Assembly (NCBI GenBank): GCA_933207985.1
Contig: OW240915.1
Coordinates: 124,579,557-124,643,556, forward strand
DNA length: 64,000 nt
Direction of reading: 5' to 3'
Source of the DNA: Pelobates cultripes
Taxonomy: Eukaryota > Chordata > Amphibia > Anura > Pelobatidae
The notes under the pieces are model-generated. The model worked only from the letters and a program-made list of their open reading frames with translations, did not search any database and was not told the origin of the DNA. Positions 33,615 through 44,579 of this stretch are shown in pieces. Numbering within the stretch: the stretch's first letter is position 1; each line of letters begins with the position of its first letter. The translations under genes were made by a program, and so were the position numbers.

Positions 33615-34107
33615 TTAAAGGACCACTATAGGCACCCAGACCACTTCAGCTCAATGAAGTGGTCTGGGTGCCAGGTCCCTCTAGTTTTAACCCTGCAGCT
33701 GAAAACATAGCAGTTTTAGAGAAACTGCTATGTTTACACAGCAGGGTTAATCCAGCCGCTAGTGGCTGTCTCACTGACAGCCACTAGAGGCCTCTCCCGC
33801 GATTCTCACTGTGAAAATCATAGTAAGACGATGCTGACGTCCATAGGAAAGCAGTAAGTAATGCTTTCCTATGGACAGTTTGAATGCACGCGCGGCTCTT
33901 GTCGTGCATGTGCTTTCCGCGCTGACATCGGCAGGAGGCTGAGAGGTCACCAGCGCCAACGGAGCCCGGTGCTGGAGAAAGGTAAGTGGCTGAAGGGGTT
34001 TTAACCCCTTTAGCCCAGCGGGAGCGGGGCCATGAGGGTGGGGGGGACATAATGACCCTATAGTGCCAGGAAAAAGTTTGTTTTCCTGGCACTATAGTGG
34101 TCCTAAT
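33615..34107. mobile_element. T2/Kolobok-like MITE, one end degraded
   Basis: It starts TTAAAGGACCACTATAGGC at 33615. The right end reads CACTATAGTGGTCCTAA, so the distal TTAA has decayed to CTAA (34104-34107). The orientation of the subterminal motifs is inverted relative to the neighbours at 32.4 and 36.0 kb. Confidence 0.8.
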
Positions 34108-34615
34108 GTAATGTCCAGTAATTTTCTGTTACCTAGGTCGTAATTTTGTATAGTCTATGTTCATTTTTTTAGAAAAAAAACTTACAGGGATGAAGAACGG
34201 CATTCAGAGAAGCCCATTTAGACAGGATAGACCCTACCCCAATCTTTAAAGCATTAACTTCCAGAACAAAGAGTTTGAGAAGATCTGCATGTATTCGGAC
34301 TGGTGCAAAAGAAAATACTTGCATTAGGGAACAAAGGCATGTTTTGCCTCCATGGACCAGTGTTTGTGTCGGCCCTCTTTTTTGTCATGTTGGTTATGGG
34401 GGCATAATTTTACAAAACCCATGAATAAAACATCTGTAGTAATTAGAAAATCTTACACATCTTTGTAAGACCTTGAGTGCTTACAGCCATTCTAAAAATG
34501 CTTCCATTCGCTTGGAACCATTTAGAATTCATCCACTAAAATAATATAGCCCCAAACTGTGCACTTGTCTAAGCAAACAGATACTGCTGAAGTCTTCAGT
34601 ACAAGAATAAGTGTC

Positions 34616-34818
34616 TTTTTCCACCTGCATTGTGAATGTTTACATGGTGTGTTCAATAAAAAACATGGCAACATTTCATTCTTTGTGTGTTATTAGTTTA
34701 AGCAGACTGTGATTGTCTATTGTTGTGACTTAAAATGTGATCTGATCATCATCTATGACCAATTTGTGCAGAACTCTATATCATTCCAAAGGGTTCACAT
34801 ACTTTTTCTTGCAACTGT
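34616..34818. mobile_element. Lone end (TIR) of the Tc1 family
   Basis: TTTTTCCACCTGCATTGTGA through TTTTTCTTGCAACTG repeats the right TIR of the Tc1 at 22080-27062 with few differences. There is no transposase or opposite end. A tetranucleotide array begins exactly at its TA-side border. Confidence 0.85.
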
Positions 34819-35390
34819 ATGTCTGTGTATGTATGTCTATATGTAATTATATATGTATATATGTATGTCAGTATGAATGTCTGTCTGTATGTATATATAT
34901 ATGTATATATGTATGTCTGTATGTATATGTGTGTATATATGTATTTCATATATATATATATATGTATGTCTGTATATCATTATGAACGTGTGTCTGTGTG
35001 TATGCATGCATGTCTGTATATATGCATGTATGTCAGTCTGAATGTATGTATGCATGTATGCCATTATGAATGTATGTCTGTATGCCATTATGAATGTATG
35101 TGTGTATTGGTGTCGGGGTCTGTTTGTCTGGCAGAATGACTGTATGTATGAATGTATGTATGTGTGTCAGTGTGTATGTATGTATGTCTTTATGTCCTCA
35201 TGCATGTGTGTCTGTATGTATGTTAGTATGTGTCTGTCTGTCACTATGTATGCCTGTGTGTCTGTATATGTGTATGTCTCAGTATGTGTGTCAGTATATA
35301 TGCCTGTATGCCTGTTTCAGTATGTGTGTCTGTTAGTGTGTATCTGTGTCCTTTTGTATCAGTGAGTGTGTTTGTGTCTGTGTGTGTATT
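34819..35390. repeat. (TATG)n-type microsatellite, about 570 bp
   Basis: Degenerate GTATGTCTGTATGTATAT repeats, becoming TGTGTCTGT-rich toward 35390. All frames are open by repetition and encode Met/Tyr/Val/Cys or Thr/His strings; none is a gene. Confidence 0.9.
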
Positions 35391-35969
35391 CCTGTGGGCG
35401 GTATTTGGAGGCAGACCCTGTGGCCGGTATTTGGAGGCGGGCCCCAGGGAGCCCAGACCCTGAGCTGAGTTAGGCGCCTCAAAATTTCTGGTGGCAGCCC
35501 TGGTGACATATGCCAGTGGGTTACATGCCATGGCCTCCATACTTATGAGAAGACAAAACAAACAGACAAAGGAAAAAAAACAAAACAAAAAGAGAACAAG
35601 GATGCGAATAATGTGTCACGCTCTCTAGTACAGACTGACAGACGTACAGCACTCTATATGAGTGCATTGAGCATATTGGTTGCAGAGCGTGAGAGTAGGC
35701 AATAGGCAAGGTAGCGTTTGGCCCATCAGATCCTAAGCTGAGGAGATTTTATAAGGGTGAGTGTAGTTGCTTTATGTTGCTAGGAGCATCTGGTCTTATT
35801 CTATGTGGTTGCATTACTGTAGTCTTTTGTGTGCTGTGTGGGCTGTGATGTGGTATTGGCTTTGGGAGCATCTGATGTTGGTAATTCTAGTGTTAGTTAA
35901 ATTGTGCAGATTCCTGTTGTTTGTGTCTAGCTCAAGGACAATTCGGTCAAAGTTTTGTGTGTATTTGTG
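35391..35969. other. No gene recognised
   Basis: A short imperfect tandem, GGTATTTGGAGGC(A/G)G (35401-35440), then sequence without coding motifs. Confidence 0.4.
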
Positions 35970-36424
35970 TTAAAGGACCACTATAGTGCCAGGAAAACAC
36001 ACTCGTTTTCCTGGCACTATAGTGCCCTGAGGGTGCCCCCACCCTCAGGGTCCCCCTCCCGCCCGGCTCTGGAAAGGGGAAAAGGGGTTAATCTTACCTT
36101 TTTCCAGCGCTGGGCGGAGAGCTCTCCTTCTCTCCTCCTCCGTTCCGCCCCGTCGGCTGAATGCGCGCGCATTCAGCCAGTCGCATAGGAAAGCATTTAC
36201 AATGCTTTCCTATGGACGCTGGCATGCTCTCACTGTGAAAATCACAGTGAGAAGCACGCAAGAGCCTCTAGTGGCTGTCAATGAGACCCCCACTAGAGGC
36301 TTTGGGGGAAGGCTTAACCCATTAATAAACATAGCAGTTTCAGAGAAGTTAACCCTAGCTGGACCTGGCACCCAGACCACTTCATTAAGCTGAAGTGGTC
36401 TGGGTGCCTAGAGTGGTCCTTTAA
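35970..36424. mobile_element. TTAA-flanked T2/Kolobok-like MITE
   Basis: TTAA at 35970-35973 and 36421-36424, with the same ends and subterminal stems as the 32390 copy. A short internal deletion near 36345 removes one arm of the second TAAACATAGCAGTTTC stem. Confidence 0.85.
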
Positions 36425-36576
36425 GAGTGGTGGTCTCATGTGAGGGATGTGTTGTGAATCATGGTATAAGTGGTTTGCTGCAAGCAAGAAGGGAAGTGAA
36501 TGATCTAAGTGTAGCAAACAGTAAATTACTTTGAAACCTGTGAAGGTTTTTGAGGTATAGGTTCAAATCCAGCTAA

Positions 36577-37720
36577 TCAAGTTGTGACAGCAGCGTACAG
36601 GTTCATAACAAACTGCTTAGGGGTAAACAGCATTGTTGCTGGATTCAGCCCTTGAGGTCCCCCAGCTTCCGCGTTGTGCCCCACAGGGTCTAGAGAGTAC
36701 TGCAGGAGATGTAAGGTGGCCATTAAGGCTTTTGCCTCGACGGGGTCTCGTATTGCGTGTCTTTCTTCACCTTTGGTGACTAGGAGTGTGCGTGCTTGCC
36801 GCCAGCGGTATTGGATGTTGTGCATTCTGAGAAGGGATGTGAAGGGTGCCATCGGTTTTCTCCATATTAGCGTACCTCCCGATAGGTCGGCATAAAAGGT
36901 CAGCGGCATGGATTCGAAGATGCGGGGGGGGGGGTTGTTTTTTATCGCCTCCAGCACCACAGCCCTGTCTGTCATGTTCTGGAACCGGATCACAATGTCT
37001 CTGGGTGCATCTGCTGGGGCCCTAGGTGACTTGCGCACCCAGAAGTACCCATCAAGTCCTATCCCTTTCCCATGTCTTTGGGGTAGCATGTCAGTAACCA
37101 CCTGAGGACATGTGGCAGTTCAATTGCAGGGATATCCTCCCTTATGCCTCTGACCTTCAGGTTCTTCCTCCGCCTGGAGTCCTCCATAGCTGTGAAACGT
37201 TCTGTGTGGAGCTTTGCCTGTTGTTGCACCGCCTCGACAGTTTGCTGCAGTTGCATGGAGTGAACTCCTGTGCTCGTCTCCAGAGCCCCCATCCGGCCAG
37301 TCAGGCCTCTGAGGTCTGTGCAGATCGCTGCTAAATCGGCTAGCCTGAAGATCATCTAGGAGGGCTGTAGTCACTGGCTCTGCTACTGGCTTAGAGGGGG
37401 CTGGTTGGTGAGTTTGCGGCACCGGCATCCCCCTTCATCTCCTCCTCAGTGTAGAAATCATCAGAGTATTCTGAACAGGCCTCAGAGCAGGCGGCCATGT
37501 TAGATCCGGTCGCCCCATTTGCTTGCCGGAAGAGTTCTCTGATATTGGAGCCTAACCTTGGCTTGTCAGGTTTCATTTTTTTGGTCTTACGACCCATCAC
37601 GGTCCCTCTTTGTTTATGGTGCTGGTCGGGGCGGTCAGATCGGGTTTCCGAGCACCGCAAGGTGTTATCGCTCCGGTTGCTGCGACCGCTTAGCTCGGCT
37701 GCTTGGCTCCACGCCCCTAA
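36577..37720 (-). pseudogene. L1/Tx1-type ORF1 with 5' leader, minus strand
   Basis: A GC-rich leader (GGGGCGTGGAGCC, near 37715) precedes a frame from 37660 (MRCSETRSDRPDQ... with KKMKPDKPRL). After a frameshift near 37390-37350 comes the helical region (LTGRMGALETSTGVHSMQLQ) leading to MEDSRRRKNLKVRGIRED, the L1 ORF1p boundary motif. A frameshift near 37070-37100 leads to the RRM/C-terminal domain (VRKSPRAPADAPRDIVIRF ... KNNPP ... LSFYADLS-like). ORF1p binds LINE RNA. The end near 36577 (NLYAAVTT) looks natural. Divergence from the ORF1 at 9.2-10.1 kb indicates a different subfamily. Confidence 0.75.
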
Positions 37721-38376
37721 AAACCATTTTCAAATACACATCATCTTGATTTAACCCCCCCTCTCCCTGCACTGGGTAGGATCCCCACCAAAACAAGAAG
37801 GTGGGTTAGGTGCACAGACAGACCTGGCACAGAAGCAAATAAGGACGCAACCTGGGCAACCACCTGATTTTATGAGCAATATCTCGCATACATGCTTTGC
37901 CCTCGACGGTTCACCATGGTTAGTCTCTTTTCCCAGTAAGTGTGGGTAATACCAGGATCTAATGCTGACCAACTTTACATGTGACCTACGGATGTGTCTG
38001 ACTGTGAATGTCACTGGTTCCTGATCTGGAAATGCTTTCATGTCTAGTACCCATTGGACCTTGATACTATGTGATGCTTACTTTTACAAGATGTTTTTTC
38101 AGTACTGTTAAATTTCAGCTCTGGGTTGGTCTTAAGTGAATATGCTGTTACTCTGTAGCTGTGCATACACATTGAATGGTAAGCATGGCATTTGTTCTCT
38201 TAGCTTCTGCTTCTCTTATGTATCTGCTTATTCTGGTTGCCAGCCTTTGATTAGCTATTTCCAGAGTTTCTAATATAGGCATAACTTTGTTTCTCTGCTG
38301 TAGTAAGGGTTTATTCTTGATCCTTCCAGTAAGTTGTTACAGCTTATTAACTGCCTTAGGTGTTTCCTCTATCTTG
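37721..38376. other. No gene recognised
   Basis: A 96-codon minus-strand frame (38041-37751) lacks any motif I recognise. The stretch sits between the L1 ORF1 and the hAT element. Confidence 0.4.
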
Positions 38377-38481
38377 GCTTCCAGCAGGGCCGGATTAAGG
38401 GCACAGTGGGCCTGGTGCTGACAATTCTGATTGGCCTAATTACGGAATCTTATCGACCAAAAACACTAAAACAATCATACC

Positions 38482-39546
38482 TGTGGTGAAAGTGACCTCG
38501 CCACTGGTTTTTGGAGGGGCCTGTTTGCCAGCCTCCTGCCCTGCGATGTATTGCCCTTTAAGGAACTGATTAGGGCATATTGTATTTTATTATGCTGCTG
38601 CTGCTGGCCCTTTAAGAACCATCTGGAGACATACTGTGGAGTTACTGGGTGGCCACCATTTCATGTATCAGAGGCACATGGTGATAACAATGGATGAAGC
38701 ACATGGTGAGAACAATGGATGGCAGCCAATTTCACTCACAGACACTGTTTTGACTTTTCTACATGGTGCCATCTCGCCGGTATTTGGTGCACAAAGACAT
38801 TGTTCAGTAGTTTTAAACTACAGAACAGGGGACACATTTAACAGTAATTATTTTTCATATAGCCTGTATATGTTATGCAGAATCTGCATTAAACCGTATC
38901 TTCCAAGCTACTGAACGGATCTGGGTGAATTTTGGATATGTGTTTCACCCAGATCCCCCGGTTCCGAGGATATATTTATGGGGTTATTGCATGTTTTGGG
39001 GTCCCTGTGATATGTTTTATAATACTGTATTTTCCTGCCTGTGATAATTAAGTTAGTCTATTGTGTTGAGATAATTGGCAGAGGGGAGGATTTCTGATGT
39101 AATGAATGGGAGTGTTAGCTGTGTTGTAATGTGTTGATTGGTTGTTCTTCAAAACCCTGTGGGCAGTACTATGTTTGCAGAATGTGAATAAAAGAGGCTG
39201 TATGTGCCAGTACAGGCATTTCTTCTTCACCCTCAATCTACAGTCCTGACTCTTATTGGGGGAATTGCTATATCACTACAAGCGATTGCTATGCCCTGCA
39301 TACTCCCTTAGCTAATCACTACAAAGCTCTTTTAAGAGCTTGTTCCTGCTTCACTCTGTTGGAGGAGAGGTTCACCCACTGAAACCTGGAGCCTTGTCGT
39401 AGGTCCAGGGTGGGTAGGAGATGGCGAGACACCAACCAAGCTGTGGCGGTTAGTGGGGTCTGTGGAGCGCTTGGAGCCCTCTGTAAGCGATAGGAGCATC
39501 CTTCAACGGAGGTACCCAGTCAGGGGGTGCCAGGTGATCTGTTACA
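38482..39546 (+). mobile_element. Solo LTR (gypsy/ERV-like), family shared with 43.68-44.53 kb
   Basis: TGTGGTGAAAG... to ...GATCTGTTACA. It has a promoter-like GAATAAAAGAGG (39186) and, downstream, CCTTAGCTAATCACTACAAAGC and GTTGGAGGAGAGG phrases. The same order (GCCACTGG(T/C)TTTTGGAG, GCCAGCCTC, GTATAAAAGAG, GGAGGAGAGG, CCAGGGTGG) is found at 43679-44530. No internal coding region, so presumably a solo LTR. I could not identify a clear short TSD. Confidence 0.6.
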
Positions 39547-40178
39547 ATACCTCCCAAGCGTCATGTATCAGATGGAGTTGGTGCTGGAGGGAAACTCATA
39601 GGATGCAGCTATAAGAAAACACATACTCTATGCTAATCTCTCTCTAATTTATGCTTTCATCTTTCAAGTAAAATCATACCCACTAACAGCAGTGTCCAGT
39701 GAAGCTGGAAGTCAATGGGCGGGGTAAAAGGGTGTGCATCCGGCGCAAATCACGTGACCAGACCTGCCAAAAGGGTAGAACATGCCCAAAAAAGGGGGCA
39801 TGTTTGTCCAAAGAATTGGAAGGTCAACCTGGCATGAATGCCAATTCTGCCAATCCTGCTAGCTGTCCAACTAAGGTCATAATATGCAGGCAGCACCCTG
39901 ATCTTGACATAAATGCGTCTAATGATGCGCTCACTCCATGCTTTCTAAGGACTGTCCCCTAGCACTCGCTGGTCCACTTGTCTCCTTACCTTCTTACTAG
40001 CAGGCATTAGTTCCTGGTGTATAGTCTGAGACAGAGAAAAGGTGTATGTAGTGAGTGTAGAAGAAAGGGGACATGCCACAGTGTTAGAGAGACCAAGGTC
40101 TGCATTACCTAAACTAATTTTATAGTCAGCCAGTCCACACAAGTTTTGTTCCCATACATCCCTCTTAAGCTTCCAAAC

Positions 40179-41461
40179 TTAAAGGGACACTATAGTCACC
40201 AGAACAACTACTGCTTATTGTATTTGTTCTGGTAAGTAGAATCATTCCATTCAGGCTTTTTGCAGTAAACACAGTCTTTTCATAGAAAATAACTCCACTG
40301 GCCGCTCCTTAGATGGCTGCTAGAGGTACTTCCTGGGGCAGTACTGCCTAGTGTGCAGCACTGCCATTCAGTGTCTCCACCCTCTGCATGCAGACACTGA
40401 ACTTTCCTCATTGAGATGCATTGATTCATTTTATCTTTATGAGGAGATGCTGATTGGCCAGGGCTAGGTTGGACTTGTGCTAGCTCTGCCCCTGATCTGC
40501 CTAGTTGACAGTCTCAGCCAATCCTATGGGGAAGTATTGTCATTTGCTCAGACCACCACTTCTGATGATTTTAGCAGACAGTCAGTTCAGACACATTTAT
40601 GCAGGTCTCCCACTTGGTGGACACTCCCCTAGGGGACCAAATGGGAGACTGTAATGACAGATAGACATGGGGACATTTCAGACATACCGATGTAACCTTT
40701 TCCCACAATGCAATATGGTTTCTTCCCCTCTGCCCTGGAGATAATTGAGAAGTAATTCAATTATCTCCAGGACAAAGACAAAGCGCCATCTTAAATAAAA
40801 TACCAGAAAATACATAAAAATATATAACTTTAGAATAACCAAACATTTCACATTCGTATCACACATCCCCAGATAGCTTGGATCTGAGTGCATATTATTG
40901 GCGAATAGCGCTCAGATCCCATACACATAGTTCAATCGGAGTCAAAGTTCTTACAGTCTTTCGGTATGCGATTGACTCCATGGGAAGGCTATCTGGGTTA
41001 AGTCCTTTCGTGTGTTCTAAAACTCCAGAACGTCCGGTGTTCGTACGCTTTCGTCGAGGCAGCCAGGCCACCCGTTGTTTCAGCGGTGTTCGGCAGAAAA
41101 AGTGTCCGTTTTTAGTTCCATGAAATCCGTGCCGAACACCGCTGGGCTTTCGTGTGTTTTAAAATGGCCGCAGCCTCGTGGTCGACATACGAACGACGGC
41201 CACCCTGAATTCGGTTTAATTGAGAAGTGTCTGTGGTTAACCACAACGTTCTAATTGGGATCAAGAGGCTAACCAGCAGCACACTTCTATCCTGGGTGTC
41301 CATCCGTTCGGTGAAAACAGTCATTCGTATGGCTGGGCTATAGAAACAGCCATTTACACGAATGGGCAGAAATAGACGAATCCATCACAATAGACAGTCA
41401 GATGGTTCTGTCACAGTCAGAAATACATGATTGTGTTCCTGACCCTATAGTACCCCCTTAA
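40179..41461. mobile_element. T2/Kolobok-like element containing an inserted LTR-like block
   Basis: TTAA at 40179-40182 and 41458-41461, with ends AGGGACACTATAGTCACCAG and GTTCCTGACCCTATAGTACC. The outer parts align, inverted, with the MITE at 13121-13569. About 0.75-0.85 kb in the middle (roughly 40.6-41.4 kb) is extra. It contains TTCGGCAGAAAAAGTGTCCG and GAACACCGCTGGGC phrases and GCGG/CCATTTTA motifs like those in the LTR at 43.9 kb, so it is probably an LTR in minus orientation. Boundaries of the inner block are approximate. Confidence 0.65.
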
Positions 41462-41639
41462 GCAAGAGTAGATGAAGAGTAGATGAAGAGTAGTTAAGGT
41501 TGCCACCTTTCTTGGAGAAAAATACCAGCCTTAATCATTTTTATAATTAATTAGTTATGCGTGACATCACTTGATGTAAATCACAAGGAGTGACATCAGA
41601 GAAAATTCTGTAAAATCACCAACAAACTACTCAGTTTGA

Positions 41640-42770
41640 TTCTGCTGTATAGATGGATTGCTCCCAGTGTCTCCGTCTTGCAAGTCACCCAGTGTCTCAG
41701 TGTCCCTATGTATCACAGTGTCAGTGTCCCCATGTCGCCCAGTCCCCTTGTCTCCCAGTGTCCCCATGTCGCCCAGTCCCCTTGTCTCCCAGTGTCCCCA
41801 TGTCGCCCAGTCCCCTTGTCTCCCAGTGTCCCCATTTCTCCCAGTGTCTCAATGTCTCAGTGAGTCCCCAGTATCCTAGAGACATGGGGACACAGAGACA
41901 TGGGGACACAGAGACATGGGGACACAGAGACATGGGGACACAGAGACATGGGGACACAGAGACATGGGGACACAGACATTTAGGGAAACTGGGAGAAATG
42001 GGGACAGACACACTAGGGACACGTGGGGACACTGAAACATTTGGTGACACTAAGACACTAGGGACACAGACACTGGGAGACTAGGGGACACTGAGGACAC
42101 TGGCTGGGAGACACACTTGGGAACACTGTGAGACATGGGGACAGACATGGGGACACTGGGAGACATGGGGACACAAACATTTGGGGACACTGAAACATTT
42201 GGGGACACTAAGACACTAGGGACACAGACATGGGAACACAGACACTGGGAGACTAGGGGACACTGGCTGGGAGACAGACACTTGGGGACACTGGGAGACA
42301 TGGAGACAGTTGTGGACATGGGGACATATAGGGACACTGACACATGGGGACACTAGGCACACAGAGACATGGGAATACTGAGAAACTAGGGACACTGTCT
42401 GGGGGAAATGGGGACACTTGGAGACATAGTGTCTCCGTGTCTCTCAGTGTCCCCATGTGTCTCAGCATCCCCATGTGTCCCATAGTCCCTCAGTGTCCCC
42501 TAGTGTCTGTGTCCCCATATGTCCCCTAGTTTCAGTGTCCCCATATGACCCTAGTGTCTCAGTGTCCCCATATGTCCCCTAGTGTCTGTGTCCCCATATG
42601 TCCCCTAGTGTCTGTGTCCCCATATGTCCCCTAGTGTCTGTGTCCCCATATGTCCCCTAGTGTCTGTGTCCCCATATGTCCCCTAGTGTCTCAGTGTCCC
42701 CATATGTCCCCCAGTGTCTCAGTGTCCCCATATGTCCCCTAGTGTCTCAGTGTCCCCGTGTGTGTCCCCA
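41640..42770. repeat. Inverted minisatellite (GTGTCCCCATGT-type)
   Basis: CAGTGTCCCCATGTCGCCCAG units run in one orientation at about 41690-41875. The complementary form (GACATGGGGACACAGA) occupies about 41876-42425. The first orientation resumes (CCCCATATGTCCCCTAGTGT) at 42428-42770. Unit lengths are about 16-33 bp. Frames through it encode Ser/Val/Pro or Gly/Asp/Thr/His strings and are not genes. Confidence 0.9.
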
Positions 42771-43194
42771 TCCCTCACTTACCTGAGCTGTAGAGCTGCT
42801 CTGTGCTGTGTTGCTGCTCCCCCACAGATCAGTGAGTAGTAGAGAGAGGCAGGGATATGCTGTAACTTCCTATCCCTGCCTCTCTCCACACACAGTGACC
42901 CCTACTGGTACTCCATTTATTCTGAGAAAAATACCTGCATTTGTATTGCCGGTATTACTGCAATACCAGCATTGCCAGGCAGACTCAAATACCGGCTGTG
43001 CCAGTAAAATACCAGTCAGATGGCAAACCTAAGAGTAGTGTGTAAATGGGCCTATTCCATGGGCCTAGACCTGGAGCTGCAGCTCCATCAGCCCCTATGT
43101 TAATCCGGCCCTGGCTTCCAGTGTCCATGGTGGGCATTGTGTTTTCTCTTCTAGCCTGACCTTGTGTCACGATTACTATGTAATACACAATAAA

Positions 43195-43500
43195 CAAAGA
43201 TAACATATACCGGGCCTTACACTAGCCGGACTTAAGGTAAATAAAGAATGTACTAAATACTAGCGGAAGTCAGGAACACAGAAAGACACGATGAAACAAG
43301 CCAAAAGTAAAGGATACCAGAAATACGGGGAAGTCAAAATACAAGCTTAAGTCAAATACCAAAAAGAACTAGAATAGGAATGCACTCTCTGTTATCCAAT
43401 TAATGGAAACCACAACAGGGCACTGAGCAAATGCTATTTTGAGTTTCAATAACCCTCCTAAGGCTATGATTGGTTGTACAAAGCCTTTGACCCCAAACCA
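43195..43500 (+). repeat. Dispersed repeat, copy 2 (see 1255-1570)
   Basis: It shares ordered motifs (ATATACCGGGCCTTA, GCCGGACTTAA, AACCACAACAGGGCACTGAG, GCCTTTGACCCC) with 1255-1570 in the same orientation. Confidence 0.6.
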
Positions 43501-43678
43501 TGCGTGCGCATCGTTTGCACGACCTCACACGCACGTCAGCGCCATCTTTGTTGAGGACAGAGGCGAGGTTATATAGTTGTTTGTGACCGCAGAGGCCAGC
43601 GTTCTCATGAGAACGCTGCACCGGTCAGGGATCGCTCCACAAGGGTGCTGAATGGCGAGCTGATTTGCCTTAGGTAAG

Positions 43679-44530
43679 TGTAACAAATTAAACTTTGCCA
43701 CTGGCTTTTGGAGAGGCCTGCTTGCCAGCCTCTTGCCCTGTGACTATGGCCCGCGGGGTGTATTGCCCTTTAAAAACTATTTGTGCCTATTGTATTTTGG
43801 AGCACTGTTTCTGCCCCTTTAAATTGTACTGGCAAAGTTCTGCACTTTTGAAGTGGCACTTCGAATACAGTCAAAGTAGTCAAAGTGGCCGCCATTCGAC
43901 ATATGAACATGTGGCGACGGCCATTTTAATTCAGTCGAGCGCGTTCAGCGGTGTTTGGTCATCGAGTTCATTGAATTCAAATCGGATACGCGACAGCACA
44001 AACACTGCTGAACTTTACGTTCTCCAGACTTCAACGCTTCAACTGGAGTCGAACGCTGTTCGACAATGCGAAGGCACTTTAACATTGACGGTTTGCACGA
44101 ATGGTTGTCGTCCGTCTATTTGAACTAAAGGCAGAGGGGAGGGTTTGTGTACTAACTGTACAAGAGTGTTTTGATTGGCTTTGTAACTTTGTGTCCTGTG
44201 CTCCACAAGATTCACATGGGTGGTAACCTTGGGGAAAAACTTGTATAAAAGAGACAATAAACCCTCAGTTCATTCTGTTCTGCTCAGCCCTCAATACATA
44301 GCCTTGTCTCGTTATTATAAGGAACTGCTATATTCACGCTGGGAATTGCTATACTTTGTATACTTCCCTGAGCTCTAATCACTTAGCTCATTTAAGAACT
44401 GTTCCTGATACGCTCTCCTGGAGGAGAGGTCTTTCCCACATGGTCCTGGATGTCAGAGGTTGATCCAGGGTGGAAGGAAGATAGCGGGACTCCAGTTAAG
44501 CTAATATAATATCCTGCCCAGACTACTATA
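43679..44530 (+). mobile_element. LTR of the 38.5-kb family
   Basis: It begins TGTAACAAATTAAACTTTGCC. It contains TTGTATAAAAGAGACAATAA (TATA-like plus AATAA, about 44240) and the GGAGGAGAGG and CCAGGGTGG phrases shared with the LTR at 38.5-39.5 kb. The 3' end is not certain. No internal region follows; an L1 fragment does. Confidence 0.6.
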
Positions 44531-44579
44531 CCTTTACCAGACGATCCCAGTGACAATGCTAACTGCCTTTTTCTCATCC

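Larger units (their letters stand above)
38377..43121. mobile_element. hAT-type element with 8-bp TSD, swollen by nested insertions
   Basis: GCTTCCAG at 38377-38384 and 43114-43121 flanks inverted ends CAGGGCCGGATTAA (38385-38398) and TTAATCCGGCCCTG (43100-43113). An 8-bp TSD with CAGGG ends fits the hAT superfamily. No hAT transposase is visible. The 4.7-kb interior is mostly other elements: an LTR at 38.48-39.55 kb, a T2 element with its own insert at 40.18-41.46 kb, and a minisatellite at 41.64-42.77 kb. Confidence 0.85.

Noticed and set aside
34755..35588. Several overlapping frames rich in Met/Tyr/Val/Cys or Thr/His
   Set aside because: All are products of the (TATG)n-type array being open in every frame.
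37751..38041. 96-residue minus-strand frame as a possible retroelement polyprotein fragment
   Set aside because: I could not find a protease, RT, integrase or gag motif in it.
41636..42529. Multiple frames with Ser/Val/Pro or Gly/Asp/Thr/His repeats
   Set aside because: They are readings of the inverted minisatellite; open on both strands by repetition.
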